A stretch of DNA of 63,969 nt from an uncultured beta proteobacterium (GTDB lineage Bacteria; Pseudomonadota; Gammaproteobacteria; Burkholderiales; Burkholderiaceae_B). Below, in pieces: positions 1 to 9,665 of the stretch. The notes under the pieces were generated by a model, which was given only the letters and a program-made list of their open reading frames with translations, had not been told where the DNA came from and searched no databases. The stretch lies in NCBI GenBank assembly GCA_903932425.1, contig CAIZGG010000013.1, positions 1 to 63,969 on the forward strand, written 5' to 3'. How positions within the stretch are numbered: the first letter of the stretch is position 1; each line of letters starts with the position of its first letter. Position numbers and translations under genes: made by a program.

Positions 1-1302
1 ACGCTCGGGTAAAAGTTTGGCGTCAACGCAGTGCTTCAACACGTCTTGTGCCATGGCACGATAGGTGGTCCATTTGCCGCCCGTGACCGTCACCATCTTG
101 CTTTTGCTGATCAGTACGGTGTGCTCGCGGCTGATGGCTTTGGTGTTGCCATGTTCATCTTTTGGCGGCTTCACCAAAGGCCGTAGCCCGACCCAGATAC
201 TTTTAATGTCTGCACGCGTGGGCGCGCGCGTCAGGTAACGAGCCGACTCGCGCAAAATAAATTCTAGTTCTTCTGCATAAGGGTCTGGCTCACGGCTTAA
301 ATCGTGCCGCGGTGTATCTGTGGTGCCGATAATGACTTTGCCAAGCCAAGGCACGGCAAACAGTACGCGCCCATCTGACGTGTGCGGCACAATGATTGCG
401 TGTTCGCCTGCTAAAAACTCACGATCAACCACCACGTGCACACCTTGGCTTGGTGCGACCATATCGATACTTTTGGCGCCCGCAGCGGCCTCATCTTGTG
501 CGCGTAGCGCATCGACCCAGACCCCTGCCGCATTGACGACGCAGGTGGCTTTGATTGGATAGGTTTGTTTAGTTTCATGGTCTTGTGCAAGTAAGCCCGT
601 GATTTGTCCGGTGTGATCCCGTGCAGAGGAGTCGACGCCTAGACCATTACTGTGCGTGAGTTCAAGAGCGTTGCAATAGTTGATCAACAACGCACCGCGT
701 TGCGCCGCGGTACGTGCCAAGGCGAGTGCGAGGCGGGCATCGTCAAATTGGCCATCCCAATATTTGACCGAGCCCTTCAACCCCTGAGTATGCAGATTTG
801 GTACGTTTTTGAGGGTCTCTTGGGCACCCCAAAAACGGGTGCGCCCTAAGCTGCGCCTACCTGAGAGTGCGTCATATAAAAGCAAGCCAATGCCGTAGAA
901 CGGGAGCTCCCAAAACTTGTAGCAAGGTAGAACAAAGGCAAGCGGTTGCGCCAGGTGCGCAGCGTTGTGCAATAAGGTTGTGCGTTCGTGTAGCGCTTCG
1001 TAAACCAACGACACATTGCCTTGGGCAAGATAACGCACGCCGCCGTGCACGAGTTTGGTTGAGCGTGACGAGGTGCCTTTTGCAAAGTCGGTCGCGTCAA
1101 TCAGTACGACCGAATAGCCACGCGAGGCAGCATCAAGCGCTAAGCCCAAGCCCGTGGCGCCACCTCCGATGATGGCAAGGTCGTAGGTCTTGCCTTCAGC
1201 CAGACGAGCAAGTAACTGAGCCCGCTCGGTGCGAAGTGGCGGTTGTTGCGCTTGATCGCTGCGCGGTGAGGTCTGTGCTGCTTGTGGTGTTTGCTGTGTC
1301 AT
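1..1302 (-). CDS. glpD: Aerobic glycerol-3-phosphate dehydrogenase, 3'-truncated by window edge
   Basis: Oxidises sn-glycerol 3-phosphate to dihydroxyacetone phosphate at the inner membrane with FAD, passing electrons to quinone. The N-terminus has a short linker of about 35 residues and then the FAD dinucleotide-binding motif IIGGGATGLGLALDAASRG. It is followed by the family blocks GTSSRSTKLVHGGVRYL, VVNAAGVWVD and GGKWTTYR. The C-terminal end lies beyond position 1. The start ATG (1302-1300) overlaps the glpK stop by one base (TAATG), which indicates translational coupling in a glpK-glpD operon. The identification is firm because the whole N-terminal FAD domain can be read. Confidence 0.95.
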   Translation of the reverse strand, partial: MTQQTPQAAQTSPRSDQAQQPPLRTERAQLLARLAEGKTYDLAIIGGGATGLGLALDAASRGYSVVLIDATDFAKGTSSRSTKLVHGGVRYLAQGNVSLVYEALHERTTLLHNAAHLAQPLAFVLPCYKFWELPFYGIGLLLYDALSGRRSLGRTRFWGAQETLKNVPNLHTQGLKGSVKYWDGQFDDARLALALARTAAQRGALLINYCNALELTHSNGLGVDSSARDHTGQITGLLAQDHETKQTYPIKATCVVNAAGVWVDALRAQDEAAAGAKSIDMVAPSQGVHVVVDREFLAGEHAIIVPHTSDGRVLFAVPWLGKVIIGTTDTPRHDLSREPDPYAEELEFILRESARYLTRAPTRADIKSIWVGLRPLVKPPKDEHGNTKAISREHTVLISKSKMVTVTGGKWTTYRAMAQDVLKHCVDAKLLPER

Positions 1303-2804
1303 TACGTTGCCCAGCCTTTTGCGCGTTCAAGTGCTTGGTGCCATCTGGCCAATTTGGCTTGGCGGTCAGCCAACGCCATGCTTGGTTCAAACCTGCGGTC
1401 AATCGACCACTGCGAGGCAATGTCTTGGGTGCTTGACCACAGGCCAATTGCAAGGCCCGCCAAGTAGGCAGCACCAAGCGCCGTCGTTTCAGTGATCTTT
1501 GGCCGCACAACCGGCACACCTAACAGGTCTGCTTGTATTTGCATGAGCAAATTATTTTTTGAGGCACCACCATCAACGCGCAGCTCTGCCAGTGCAATGC
1601 CCGAGTCTTTGGCCATTGCCTCAAACACATCCGCCACCTGAAGAGCGATCGCTTCAAGCGCTGCGCGCGCGATATGGGCCTTGGTTGTGCCTCGGGTCAT
1701 CCCAACGAGCGTGCCCCGAGCGTTACCGTCCCAGATGGGTGCGCCCAAACCGGTAAACGCAGGAACCAGATAGGTGTCAGCAACATCTTGGACGCTAGCG
1801 GCCAGTGCTTCAACCTCGGGCGCTGAAGAAATAATATTTAAACCGTCGCGTAACCACTGAATCGTGGCGCCGCCCATAAAGACCGAGGCTTCCAGGCAGT
1901 AGGTTGTAGCAAGCGACTGGGTCGCGTCTTCGGGGCGTTGCCAGCCAATGGTCGTGAGTAGCTTGTTGTGACTGGCCACTGGTTCATGGCCAGTATTGAG
2001 CAGCATGAAGCAGCCTGTGCCATAGGTATTTTTGGCCATGCCGGGCTCGAAGCAAGCCTGTCCGAATGTTGCAGCTTGCTGATCGCCGATTATTGAGGCA
2101 ATCGGGATCGCACGGCCAAGCAAGCTTGGCTCGGTGTGCGCCACGACGCCCGAACTAGGCACAACCTTGGGCAAGAGCGAGCGGGGGATATTGAACAATG
2201 CAAGTAGCTCGTCATCCCAGGCAAGGGTATGTAAATTAAAGAGCAGTGTGCGTGAGGCATTGCTTGGATCGGTGACGTGTGTCTTGCCCCTGGTCAGGTT
2301 CCAGACCAACCAGCTGTCGATCGTGCCAAAGGCGAGCTCGCCGCGTTCGGCTCGAGCGCGAGCGCCTGGTATGCTTTCAAGAAGCCATGCCAGTTTGGTT
2401 CCTGAAAAATAAGAATCTAAGACTAGACCGGTCTTGTCTTGTATCAGAGCCTGCTGGCCTTGCTGTCGCAAAGTCTGGCAATACTCAACGGTGCGGCGGT
2501 CTTGCCAGACAATGGCGTTGGCTAAAGGTTGCCCAGTTTGTCGATCCCATAAAACGGTGGTTTCGCGCTGATTGGTGATGGCGATTGCCGCAACCGACTG
2601 CCCAGGGTCAGCCTCGGCTAGCACTTGTTTCATCACCCGCAACTGAGTTTGCCAGATTTCGAGGGGGTCGTGCTCGACCCAGCCGAGTTGAGGGAATATC
2701 TGTTCGAACTCGAGTTGGGCGGTGTGCAGCGCGTTGCCCTGCGCATTGAATAAAATGGCACGAGAGCTGGTGGTGCCTTGATCGAGTGCAAGAATATGAG
2801 TCAT
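1302..2804 (-). CDS. glpK: Glycerol kinase
   Basis: Phosphorylates glycerol to glycerol 3-phosphate with ATP in the cytoplasm, feeding GlpD directly downstream. About 500 residues, the normal length for the FGGY-type glycerol kinase. The N-terminus [18 protein letters not shown] is the phosphate-binding signature; [26 protein letters not shown] and the C-terminal [18 protein letters not shown] are typical. A TTG nine bases upstream could extend the frame by three residues, but the ATG at 2804 gives the canonical N-terminus. It is first in the glpKD pair and diverges from the ugp operon. Confidence 0.96.
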   Translation of the reverse strand: MTHILALDQGTTSSRAILFNAQGNALHTAQLEFEQIFPQLGWVEHDPLEIWQTQLRVMKQVLAEADPGQSVAAIAITNQRETTVLWDRQTGQPLANAIVWQDRRTVEYCQTLRQQGQQALIQDKTGLVLDSYFSGTKLAWLLESIPGARARAERGELAFGTIDSWLVWNLTRGKTHVTDPSNASRTLLFNLHTLAWDDELLALFNIPRSLLPKVVPSSGVVAHTEPSLLGRAIPIASIIGDQQAATFGQACFEPGMAKNTYGTGCFMLLNTGHEPVASHNKLLTTIGWQRPEDATQSLATTYCLEASVFMGGATIQWLRDGLNIISSAPEVEALAASVQDVADTYLVPAFTGLGAPIWDGNARGTLVGMTRGTTKAHIARAALEAIALQVADVFEAMAKDSGIALAELRVDGGASKNNLLMQIQADLLGVPVVRPKITETTALGAAYLAGLAIGLWSSTQDIASQWSIDRRFEPSMALADRQAKLARWHQALERAKGWAT

Positions 2805-3142
2805 CGTGTGCAACCAAAATGGCTAAGAATAATTATGCTTTTGCGTTGTATGGTGACCGTTTACGGCGTCGTGCTTTAGTTTATTCGCCCTTTTAGGCAT
2901 CATAAACGTGCTTGGGTCGTCGTGCCTGTTCAAAATCGTAGTTGCGTGTTGAGGGCTCGGATCGTATGGGCGTGTTGGTTGTTGGTGGCTGAGGCCGGCA
3001 CCACAAAGTGCTTTGTGGGTGGCTTACTCAGATCGACCTCAGGCCGCAACCAGGCAACCAATAGAATTGAGTTGCGGTTAACATGAACTGTCACAATACA
3101 ACGCTAACCTTTAGGTTTGCTGAATATCCTCTGAGAGACGCT
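2805..3142. promoter_or_regulatory. Divergent glpK / ugpB intergenic region
   Basis: This 338-bp gene-free stretch separates two divergent glycerol-3-phosphate operons, so it should hold promoters in both directions. An AT-rich patch at about 2825-2840 lies just upstream of glpK. A frame open from 3083 into ugpB is probably not translated, because the signal peptide begins at 3143. Apart from the interrupted palindrome at 3001-3018, no promoter can be assigned firmly by eye and no small gene is seen. Confidence 0.5.
3001..3018. promoter_or_regulatory. Interrupted palindrome, possible operator
   Basis: CCACAAAG TG CTTTGTGG has two perfect 8-bp inverted arms around a 2-bp centre. It lies midway between glpK and ugpB, and has no following T-run, so it is not terminator-like. 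By position it could be an operator for a glycerol-phosphate-responsive regulator; the regulator is not in the window. Function is inferred from symmetry and location only. Confidence 0.4.
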
Positions 3143-4462
3143 ATGAAATTTAAACCTTCTTTCGCTGCAGCCCTGTCGGCGTTGGCACTTAGTGCATCAG
3201 CTTTGATCCCAGCTCAGGCACAAACTGAAATTCAATGGTGGCACGCCATGAGTGGCGCGTTGGGCGAGTGGGTCAACGATTTGGCCAAAGACTTTAACGC
3301 CAGCCAGCAAAATTACAAAGTTGTGCCAGTGTTTAAAGGCACCTATGATGAAGCCATGACTGCTGCGGTTGCCGCTTTTCGTGCTGGCAATGCACCTCAT
3401 ATCTTGCAAGTGTTTGAGGTGGGCACCGCCACAATGATGGCCAGCAAGGGCGCGATCGTGCCGGTTGGTGAAGTCATGAGCAAGGCGGGCGTAAAGTTTG
3501 ACCCAGCCGCTTACGTGCCTGCAGTGGCCGGTTACTACACTGCGCCTAATGGCCAGATGCTAAGCTTTCCGTTTAACAGCTCAACGACTGTTTTTTGGTA
3601 CAACAAAGACGCCTTCAAAGCAGCGGGGCTCGATCCAGAAAAACCACCAGTCACCTGGCCTGAGGTCATCGCTGCAGCCAAAAAGCTCAAAGAATCGGGT
3701 CATCAGTGTCCCTATACAACCAGTTGGGTCAGCTGGACTCAACTTGAAAGCTTTAGCGCCTGGCACAACACAGAGTTTGCAACCCAGGGCAATGGTATGA
3801 AGGGTAATGACGCACGCCTGACGGTCAATGGCCCGCTGCAGACACGGCACATCCAGAACTTGGCTGACATGGCAAAAGATGGCTTGTTTGTTTACAAAGG
3901 TCGTGCCAATGCGGCTGACCCAGTGTTTGTTGCTGGCGAGTGTGCCATGACAACGGGCTCTTCTGCGCTGTACGGCAACGTCAAGCGTAACGCCAAATTT
4001 GCCTTTGGAACCTCAACCCTGCCGTACTACTCTGATGTCAGCGGCGCACCTCAAAATACTGTCATTGGTGGCGCAAGCTTGTGGGTCATGGCAGGCCGTA
4101 AAGCCGACGAGTACAAAGGGGTCGCACAGTTCTTTGAGTTTTTGTCACGTCCAGAAGAGGCTGCAAAAAGTCATCAGCGTACGGGCTACTTGCCGCTGAC
4201 GATTGCCTCGTTTGAACTCACAGAAAAATCGGGGTTCTATAAAGAAAATCCAGGTACCGATATTTCTGTAACCCAGATGATTCGTAAAACCACAGACAAT
4301 TCGCGTGGGATTCGGTTAGGAAATTTTGTTCAAATCAGGACCGTAATCGACGAAGAGCTCGAGCAAGTCTGGGCCGGTAAAAAAACCACTAAAGACGCAC
4401 TCGATACCATCGTCAAGCGTGGCAACGAGTTGCTTGAACGTTTTGAAAAAGCGAATCGTTAA
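3143..4462 (+). CDS. ugpB: sn-Glycerol-3-phosphate ABC transporter, periplasmic binding protein
   Basis: Captures glycerol 3-phosphate or glycerophosphodiesters in the periplasm for UgpAEC. The chosen ATG follows GAGAGACGCT and gives a standard signal peptide (about residues 1-26, ending ALIPAQA); a longer in-frame start at 3083 would bury it. The mature part begins TEIQWWHAMSGALGEWV and has VFKGTYDEAM, APHILQVFEVGTATMM and GAPQNTVIGGASLWVM, all typical of UgpB. At 439 residues it is full length. Two hairpins separate it from ugpA, which fits a binding protein made in excess over the membrane parts. Confidence 0.94.
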   Translation: MKFKPSFAAALSALALSASALIPAQAQTEIQWWHAMSGALGEWVNDLAKDFNASQQNYKVVPVFKGTYDEAMTAAVAAFRAGNAPHILQVFEVGTATMMASKGAIVPVGEVMSKAGVKFDPAAYVPAVAGYYTAPNGQMLSFPFNSSTTVFWYNKDAFKAAGLDPEKPPVTWPEVIAAAKKLKESGHQCPYTTSWVSWTQLESFSAWHNTEFATQGNGMKGNDARLTVNGPLQTRHIQNLADMAKDGLFVYKGRANAADPVFVAGECAMTTGSSALYGNVKRNAKFAFGTSTLPYYSDVSGAPQNTVIGGASLWVMAGRKADEYKGVAQFFEFLSRPEEAAKSHQRTGYLPLTIASFELTEKSGFYKENPGTDISVTQMIRKTTDNSRGIRLGNFVQIRTVIDEELEQVWAGKKTTKDALDTIVKRGNELLERFEKANR

Positions 4463-4472
4463 TTGAGCTGAA

Positions 4473-4543
4473 AGCGATGGCGTCGTAGGCGGCACCATCG
4501 CTGCCAGGGGATTGTGTGAGGCGTGATTCAGTGGGGGAATCAC
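4473..4543 (+). other. Two hairpins between ugpB and ugpA
   Basis: AGCGATGG and CCATCGCT (4473-4480 and 4495-4502) form one 8-bp stem. GTGATTC and GAATCAC (4523-4529 and 4537-4543) form a second. Neither has a T-run. Stem-loops after a binding-protein gene commonly stabilise its mRNA or reduce read-through to the permease genes; that role is inferred here. Confidence 0.45.
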
Positions 4544-4579
4544 AAACAGTCGTGAGCACACAGCCCGCGATACGAGGCT

Positions 4580-5464
4580 ATGGAAAAAAAAGTTCGTTTT
4601 AAATCGCGTTGGTTGCCTTGGGTGCTGATTGCACCTCAATTGGCGATCGTATTGGTTTTTTTCTTTTGGCCAGCGGGCCAGGCACTTTATCAAAGCGTGC
4701 TTGAAGAGGATGCCTTTGGCATGTCGCGCCAGTTCGTGGGCATGCAAAACTTTTCACGTTTGTTCAATGATTCTCTTTATCTTGAATCGTTTCAAACCAC
4801 GGCATTATTTTCGGTCTTGGTTGCGGTCTGTGGCTTGACACTGGCACTTTTGCTCGCGGTCATGGCAGATCGCGTCTGGCGCGCTGCCAATATTTACAAA
4901 ACATTATTGATTTGGCCTTACGCAGTCGCACCCGCCGTCGCAGGTGTGTTGTGGGTATTTATGTTTGCGTCGCCCATGGGGGTGATTGCCTTTTCGCTAC
5001 GTTGGCTCGGCCTGAACTGGAACCATCTGCTTGATAGCCGTGACGCCATGACCTTGATCGTTGTGGCGGCCGTCTGGAAGCAAATTTCATATAACTTTCT
5101 ATTCTTTTTGGCTGGGCTGCAGTCGATTCCGAAGTCATTGCTTGAGGCGGCAGCCATTGACGGGGCGACACCCTGGCATCGCTTTCGCACGATTGTGTTT
5201 CCATTATTGTCACCCACCACGTTTTTTTTGTTGGTGATTAACGTGGTCTATGCTTTCTTTGATACCTTTGCCATTGTTGATGCGACGACGCATGGTGGCC
5301 CAGGCAAGGCGACCTCGATCCTGGTGTACAAGGTGTATTACGATGGCTTCAAGGCAATGGATATGGGCAGTTCGGCCGCGCAGTCGGTGATTTTGATGTT
5401 CATCGTGGTGTGCCTGACCGTGGTGCAGTTTCGCTTTATCGAGCGCAAGGTGCAGTATGCGTAA
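4580..5464 (+). CDS. ugpA: sn-Glycerol-3-phosphate ABC transporter permease UgpA
   Basis: Inner-membrane subunit of the glycerol-3-phosphate importer, 294 residues, about six membrane helices. The permease EAA loop that docks on the ATPase is visible as [25 protein letters not shown] near residue 195. The C-terminal part has [16 protein letters not shown], characteristic of MalF/UgpA-type permeases. ATG at 4580 follows ACGAGGCT. It sits between ugpB and ugpE, 15 bp from the latter. Confidence 0.94.
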   Translation: MEKKVRFKSRWLPWVLIAPQLAIVLVFFFWPAGQALYQSVLEEDAFGMSRQFVGMQNFSRLFNDSLYLESFQTTALFSVLVAVCGLTLALLLAVMADRVWRAANIYKTLLIWPYAVAPAVAGVLWVFMFASPMGVIAFSLRWLGLNWNHLLDSRDAMTLIVVAAVWKQISYNFLFFLAGLQSIPKSLLEAAAIDGATPWHRFRTIVFPLLSPTTFFLLVINVVYAFFDTFAIVDATTHGGPGKATSILVYKVYYDGFKAMDMGSSAAQSVILMFIVVCLTVVQFRFIERKVQYA

Positions 5465-5479
5465 GCTGGTTGCCAGATC

Positions 5480-6334
5480 ATGATTGAACGACGCCCCGCG
5501 CTCACCGTACTATCGCACCTGGTATTGATTCTGGGCGTGTTGATTGTGGCGTTTCCGGTCTACGTCACCATCGTGGCATCCACGCAGACAACAGCGCAAA
5601 TTTCGCAAGCCATCCCGATGTCGTTGGTGCCTGGCGAGCACATGCTTGATACCTACCGCCTTGCCTTGTTCGGAGGTGAAACCGAGTCGGGCGGACGCAT
5701 CTCGCCCGCGTGGCCAATGATGTGGGTGAGCTTGGTGACGGCGCTGCTCATTAGTGTTGGCAAAATTACCATTTCAATGCTCTCGGCCTTTGCGATCGTC
5801 TATTTTAGATTTCCGTTTCGCGGCCTGGTGTTCTGGATGATCTTTATCACCTTGATGCTGCCGGTCGAGGTTCGTATCGGCCCAACCTACGAGGTTGTAT
5901 CCAATCTAGGGATGTTGAACTCGTACGCCGGGTTGACTATTCCGTTGATTGCCTCGGCCACGGCGACGTTTCTCTTCAGACAATTCTTTTTGACTGTACC
6001 GGATGAGTTGGTTGAGGCCGCGCGCATGGATGGTGCAGGGCCCATGCGTTTTTTTTGGGACGTGCTGTTGCCGCTTTCGCGCACCAGTATCGCGGCGCTC
6101 TTTGTGATTCAATTTATTTACGGTTGGAATCAATACCTGTGGCCCTTGCTGGTGACCACAGATGAAAAGATGTATCCAGTTGTGATGGGAATCAGGCGTT
6201 TGATTTCAGGCGATGCTTACACCGAATGGAACGTCGTCATGGCAACCGCGATGCTGGCCATGTTGCCACCCGCCTTGGTCGTGGTGCTGATGCAGAAGTG
6301 GTTTGTTAAAGGTTTGGTAGATTCTGAAAAATAG
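5480..6334 (+). CDS. ugpE: sn-Glycerol-3-phosphate ABC transporter permease UgpE
   Basis: Second inner-membrane subunit of the importer, 284 residues, about six helices. The EAA loop reads [25 protein letters not shown] (from about residue 180). [22 protein letters not shown] is a strong UgpE signature. It lies directly after ugpA. The 144-bp gap to ugpC contains a triple 14-bp tandem repeat. Confidence 0.94.
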   Translation: MIERRPALTVLSHLVLILGVLIVAFPVYVTIVASTQTTAQISQAIPMSLVPGEHMLDTYRLALFGGETESGGRISPAWPMMWVSLVTALLISVGKITISMLSAFAIVYFRFPFRGLVFWMIFITLMLPVEVRIGPTYEVVSNLGMLNSYAGLTIPLIASATATFLFRQFFLTVPDELVEAARMDGAGPMRFFWDVLLPLSRTSIAALFVIQFIYGWNQYLWPLLVTTDEKMYPVVMGIRRLISGDAYTEWNVVMATAMLAMLPPALVVVLMQKWFVKGLVDSEK

Positions 6335-6406
6335 GTCGTCAGTTGTTGACCATTTAAGTGCGATAACTCGTGTCTAAGACAACCTGCATCTTAATTGGAC
6401 CATCTT

Positions 6407-6448
6407 TACGTCACACCAACTACGTCACACCAAATACGTTACACCAAC
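6407..6448 (+). repeat. Three tandem 14-bp direct repeats upstream of ugpC
   Basis: TACGTCACACCAAC (6407-6420), TACGTCACACCAAA (6421-6434) and TACGTTACACCAAC (6435-6448) follow one another with one base change per variant copy. They lie in the ugpE-ugpC gap, ending 30 bases before the ugpC start. They may be an array of regulator sites or a slippage expansion; the sequence does not decide. Confidence 0.85.
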
Positions 6449-6478
6449 TCAGTTAATAACACCCAAGCGTAAACAGAC

Positions 6479-7483
6479 ATGGCCGCAATCTCTTTAAAAA
6501 ATATCGTGAAACGCTACGGCACAGGTAAGGCTGTGGTGCAGGTGATTCACGACGTCTCGGCCGAAATCGGTGACGGCGAGTTCGTCGTGATCGTTGGCCC
6601 CTCTGGCTGCGGTAAATCAACGTTGCTGCGCATGGTGGCCGGGCTTGAAGAGATCACGTCTGGCACCATTTCAATCGGTGCGCGCGTGGTCAATGATCTT
6701 GAGCCGGCCGAGCGCGATATCGCGATGGTGTTTCAAAATTATGCGCTCTATCCGCATATGACCGTCTTTGACAATATGGCGTATGGCTTAAAAATTGCGC
6801 GCGTCCCCATGGCTGAGATCAAAGCTCGTGTTGAAAAGGCTGCGGGTATTCTTGAACTCATGCCCTACCTAGATCGCAAGCCGCGCGCACTGTCCGGCGG
6901 GCAGCGTCAACGTGTGGCGATGGGCCGCGCCATCGTGCGTCAGCCGCAGGTGTTTTTGTTTGACGAACCCTTATCTAATCTTGATGCAAAATTGCGCGCC
7001 CAGACCCGACTTGAAATCCAAAAGCTGCATCGCGAACTGGGCATCACCTCTTTGTTTGTGACACACGACCAGGTCGAAGCGATGACCCTGGCGCAGCGCA
7101 TGCTGGTCATGAACGGCGGTGTCATGGAGCAGTTCGGTACCCCCGAAGAGGTCTACAACAGGCCCGCAAGTACTTTTGTCGCAAGCTTTATTGGCTCGCC
7201 GCCGATGAATTTGCTTAAGCACGCACCCGGTACAAAGCCTGACTCCATTCTGGGCATCCGACCCGAGCACCTGGAAGTTGGCAGTGAAGGCTGGGCCTTA
7301 GTGGTAGAAGGCATTGAGCTTTTGGGGGCAGAGCGTTTGTTGTACTGTCGCCTGCAAGACGAAGCTCTGATCGTTCGTATACACGAAGAGCAGCAAGCAC
7401 CAAAAGTGGGCGATACGATTCATGCCAAGCCTCGCGCAGATCGTATTCATTGCTTTGATGCCCGCACGGGGCAACGCATCTAA
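6479..7483 (+). CDS. ugpC: sn-Glycerol-3-phosphate ABC transporter ATP-binding protein
   Basis: ATPase that drives the Ugp importer, 334 residues. Walker [10 protein letters not shown] is at residues 40-48, then the Q-loop [10 protein letters not shown], signature [17 protein letters not shown], Walker [13 protein letters not shown] and the switch-histidine segment VTHDQVEAM. The C-terminal third is the TOBE/MalK-type regulatory domain (LGIRPEHL). It closes the ugpBAEC order; no glycerophosphodiesterase ugpQ follows. Confidence 0.94.
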   Translation: MAAISLKNIVKRYGTGKAVVQVIHDVSAEIGDGEFVVIVGPSGCGKSTLLRMVAGLEEITSGTISIGARVVNDLEPAERDIAMVFQNYALYPHMTVFDNMAYGLKIARVPMAEIKARVEKAAGILELMPYLDRKPRALSGGQRQRVAMGRAIVRQPQVFLFDEPLSNLDAKLRAQTRLEIQKLHRELGITSLFVTHDQVEAMTLAQRMLVMNGGVMEQFGTPEEVYNRPASTFVASFIGSPPMNLLKHAPGTKPDSILGIRPEHLEVGSEGWALVVEGIELLGAERLLYCRLQDEALIVRIHEEQQAPKVGDTIHAKPRADRIHCFDARTGQRI

Positions 7484-7698
7484 GGGTTTTCGCTAGTGTT
7501 CGCAAGGCGTGTGGGCTGCATGCACTCAGACTGTGCTGAACGCCGCAGGCCAAGCGCATGAATCTCTAGCTTCAGTAGGTGTCACTGTGATATCGTGCCC
7601 AAACAAAAGAGAAAGGGCTTAGCTTGTTATTGCCCCGAAACAAAAGATGGGGTTGACTATATAGACAGCCCCGCACGCACTGAGACAAAACAACTGTG

Positions 7699-8577
7699 AT
7701 GCAGACTGATTCATATTTGCCTTTTGATCCAAGGGTTGAGCCTAAACAAAAATTACCGGCGGGTACCGTCGATTGCCATTTTCATGTGTTTGAGGATGCT
7801 GCTAAATATCCCTACACAGCAAATCGCTCGTACACGCCAAGCTTGGCCCCTTGGGCTGCGTTTGAAGCAATGAATAATGCGATCGGCGCCGATCGTGCGG
7901 TACTGGTGCACCCCTCGGTGTATGGTCATGACCATGCAACGCTTTATGACACGCTGCAAGCGCATCCTGACCGCCTACGTGCGGTCGGTGTCTTGCCACT
8001 TGATGTATCCGACAAAGAAATTGAAAAACTGCATCAGGCGGGTACGCGTGGCACACGTCTGAATATTTTATTTGCGGGCGGTGGTCAGTTAAGTGATGCT
8101 GAAAGTCTTGCAAAGCGCTTGAAGCCGTTTGGTTGGCATATCCAGTTTTTAGTGGACGTCGCGGCCCAGCCAGAGATCCCAGCCTGGGCAGCCAAACTCG
8201 GCGTACCAGTTGTTTTTGATCACTTCGGGCATCCTTCTAAACCTGATGTCAACGATGCCGGCTTTAAGAATATGTGCGCGTTGGTGAAAGAGGGGATTGC
8301 CTGGGTGAAATTGTCGGGCGCCTACCGTGTGGTGGATCCTGCTGCAAAGTGGGCAGCGATTCAAGGATTCGTGGATGCTTTGTTAGCGACACGAACCGAT
8401 CGCCTGGTGTGGGGAACAGATTGGCCTCATCCCAATATCCCAGCACCAATGCCTAACGATGGCGAGATCGCTGATGCCGTATTTAAGTGGTTGCCTGACG
8501 CGAGCTTGCGTCAACAAATTCTCGTTAAAAATCCCGAAGTGCTCTACGACTTCGCCCCATTTGTTCAAAAAGCCTAA
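7699..8577 (+). CDS. Amidohydrolase-2 family metal-dependent hydrolase
   Basis: TIM-barrel hydrolase of about 292 residues, related to the 2-pyrone-4,6-dicarboxylate lactonase group. The metal motif HxH is in VDCHFHVFED near residue 30, and the C-terminal LVWGTDWPHPN carries the conserved aspartate. Family members act on lactones or decarboxylate ring acids; the substrate here is not determinable. A GTG directly precedes the ATG at 7699; either could initiate. Only 21 bp separate it from the TRAP receptor gene, so the imported compound may be its substrate. Confidence 0.82.
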   Translation: MQTDSYLPFDPRVEPKQKLPAGTVDCHFHVFEDAAKYPYTANRSYTPSLAPWAAFEAMNNAIGADRAVLVHPSVYGHDHATLYDTLQAHPDRLRAVGVLPLDVSDKEIEKLHQAGTRGTRLNILFAGGGQLSDAESLAKRLKPFGWHIQFLVDVAAQPEIPAWAAKLGVPVVFDHFGHPSKPDVNDAGFKNMCALVKEGIAWVKLSGAYRVVDPAAKWAAIQGFVDALLATRTDRLVWGTDWPHPNIPAPMPNDGEIADAVFKWLPDASLRQQILVKNPEVLYDFAPFVQKA

Positions 8578-8598
8578 TCTTTTAATTCTGGAGACTCT

Positions 8599-9597
8599 AT
8601 GAAACGTCGTCACTTGTTCGCACTTTCGGCCTTGGTTGCTGCAACCTTTGCGTTGGGCGCTTCGACGTAAGCCTTTGCCCAAAAGACGATCTTGAAACTT
8701 GGTTGGACCACCGCTGATAGTGCAACAGATCCCTACACGGTTGGTGCTAAGGCCTTCAAGACAGCTGTTGAGGCAAACTCTAAAGGCTCGATTGAGGTGC
8801 AGTTGTATCCTAACCGTCAGCTCGGCGAAGAGAAACAAGTGATGGAGGCTGTGCGTTTTGGTACGGTTGACATGACTATTATGACGAATGCGGTGATTGC
8901 TCAAATTGAGCCCGCGTATCAAGTCAACGATTTGCCTTTTTTGTACTCAAGCGAAGAGCAGGCGCGTAAAGCGTTGGATGGCAAGCTTGGCAATGATTTG
9001 TCGGCACTGTTAGCCAAGAAAAATATGATTGTGCTTGGCTATATGGAAGGCGGTTTTCGCCAGATGATTAACAACAAAAAGCCGGTTGGTGTACCCGCTG
9101 ACGTGACCGGTGTGAAGTATCGTGTGATGCAAAACCCCATGTACATCGACATGTTCACCTCGTTAGGCGGTGCCGCAGTACCAATGGCCTGGGGTGAGGT
9201 GTTTACGGCTGTTCAGCAAGGCACGATTGACGGCCTTGAAATTCCGGTTGCGGTGATCGATAGTTCAAAGATGTACGAAGTGACGAAGTTTTTGTCGATG
9301 ACGAATCATACCTAATCGGCGATTGCTCTGTTGATCTCAAAACGCTCAATGGATAAGTTGACACCCGAGCAAAAAACAGCAGTCATCGAAGCCGGTAAGA
9401 TTGCGACAGCCGAGCAGCGTGCTGCAGCCCTGGTGAACGAGAAGGCCTTGATTGATGGCCTGGCAAAAAAGGGCATGATTATTAATCAAGTGGCAGACGT
9501 TACGCCTTTTCGCAAATCGGTTCAATCGATTTACGACAAGTCGCGTAAGGCTGTGGGCGATGCGATGATCAATCAGGCACTCGATGCGGTGAAGTGA
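8599..9597 (+). pseudogene. TRAP transporter solute receptor DctP, interrupted by two in-frame TAA codons
   Basis: Reads as a complete DctP family receptor in one frame: ATG at 8599 after GGAGACTCT, signal peptide MKRRHLFALSALVAATFALG, mature part AFAQKTILKLGWTTADSATD, and the end NQALDAVK. TAA at 8668-8670 falls inside the signal peptide (AST-stop-AFAQ) and TAA at 9313-9315 within a normally conserved stretch (NHT-stop-SAIA). There is no frameshift and the rest is well preserved. One base change each could restore a sense codon, for example CAA and TAC/TAT. This suggests recent decay, sequencing error, or, less likely, read-through. Downstream dctQM are intact. Confidence 0.85.
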
Positions 9598-9614
9598 CAC
9601 GTTGTTCGAGTGAG

Positions 9615-9640
9615 GCGCCTCGGTGGTGAGGTGTTTTTTT
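9615..9640 (+). terminator. Terminator-like hairpin between dctP and dctQ
   Basis: GCGCCTC (9615-9621) pairs with GAGGTGT (9628-9634), with two G-U pairs, around a 6-base loop, and a run of seven T covers 9634-9640. It could weaken transcription from the receptor gene into the membrane-subunit genes. The stem is short, so confidence is moderate. Confidence 0.45.
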
Positions 9641-9665
9641 CTCCCCTTGTCTAATGAGATTCGCT

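Noticed and set aside
4316-4747. 143-codon minus-strand frame bridging ugpB and ugpA
   Set aside because: Covers the known ends of two ugp genes in antisense; no start context or domain.
8383-8922. 179-codon minus-strand frame spanning the amidohydrolase end and interrupted dctP
   Set aside because: Both plus-strand products are recognisable in sequence; the antisense translation shows no family features.
8599-9597. Recoding of TAA as an amino acid
   Set aside because: Many intact genes here, such as ugpB and glpK, stop at TAA with proper C-termini, so a genome-wide code change is not tenable; local read-through is left open.
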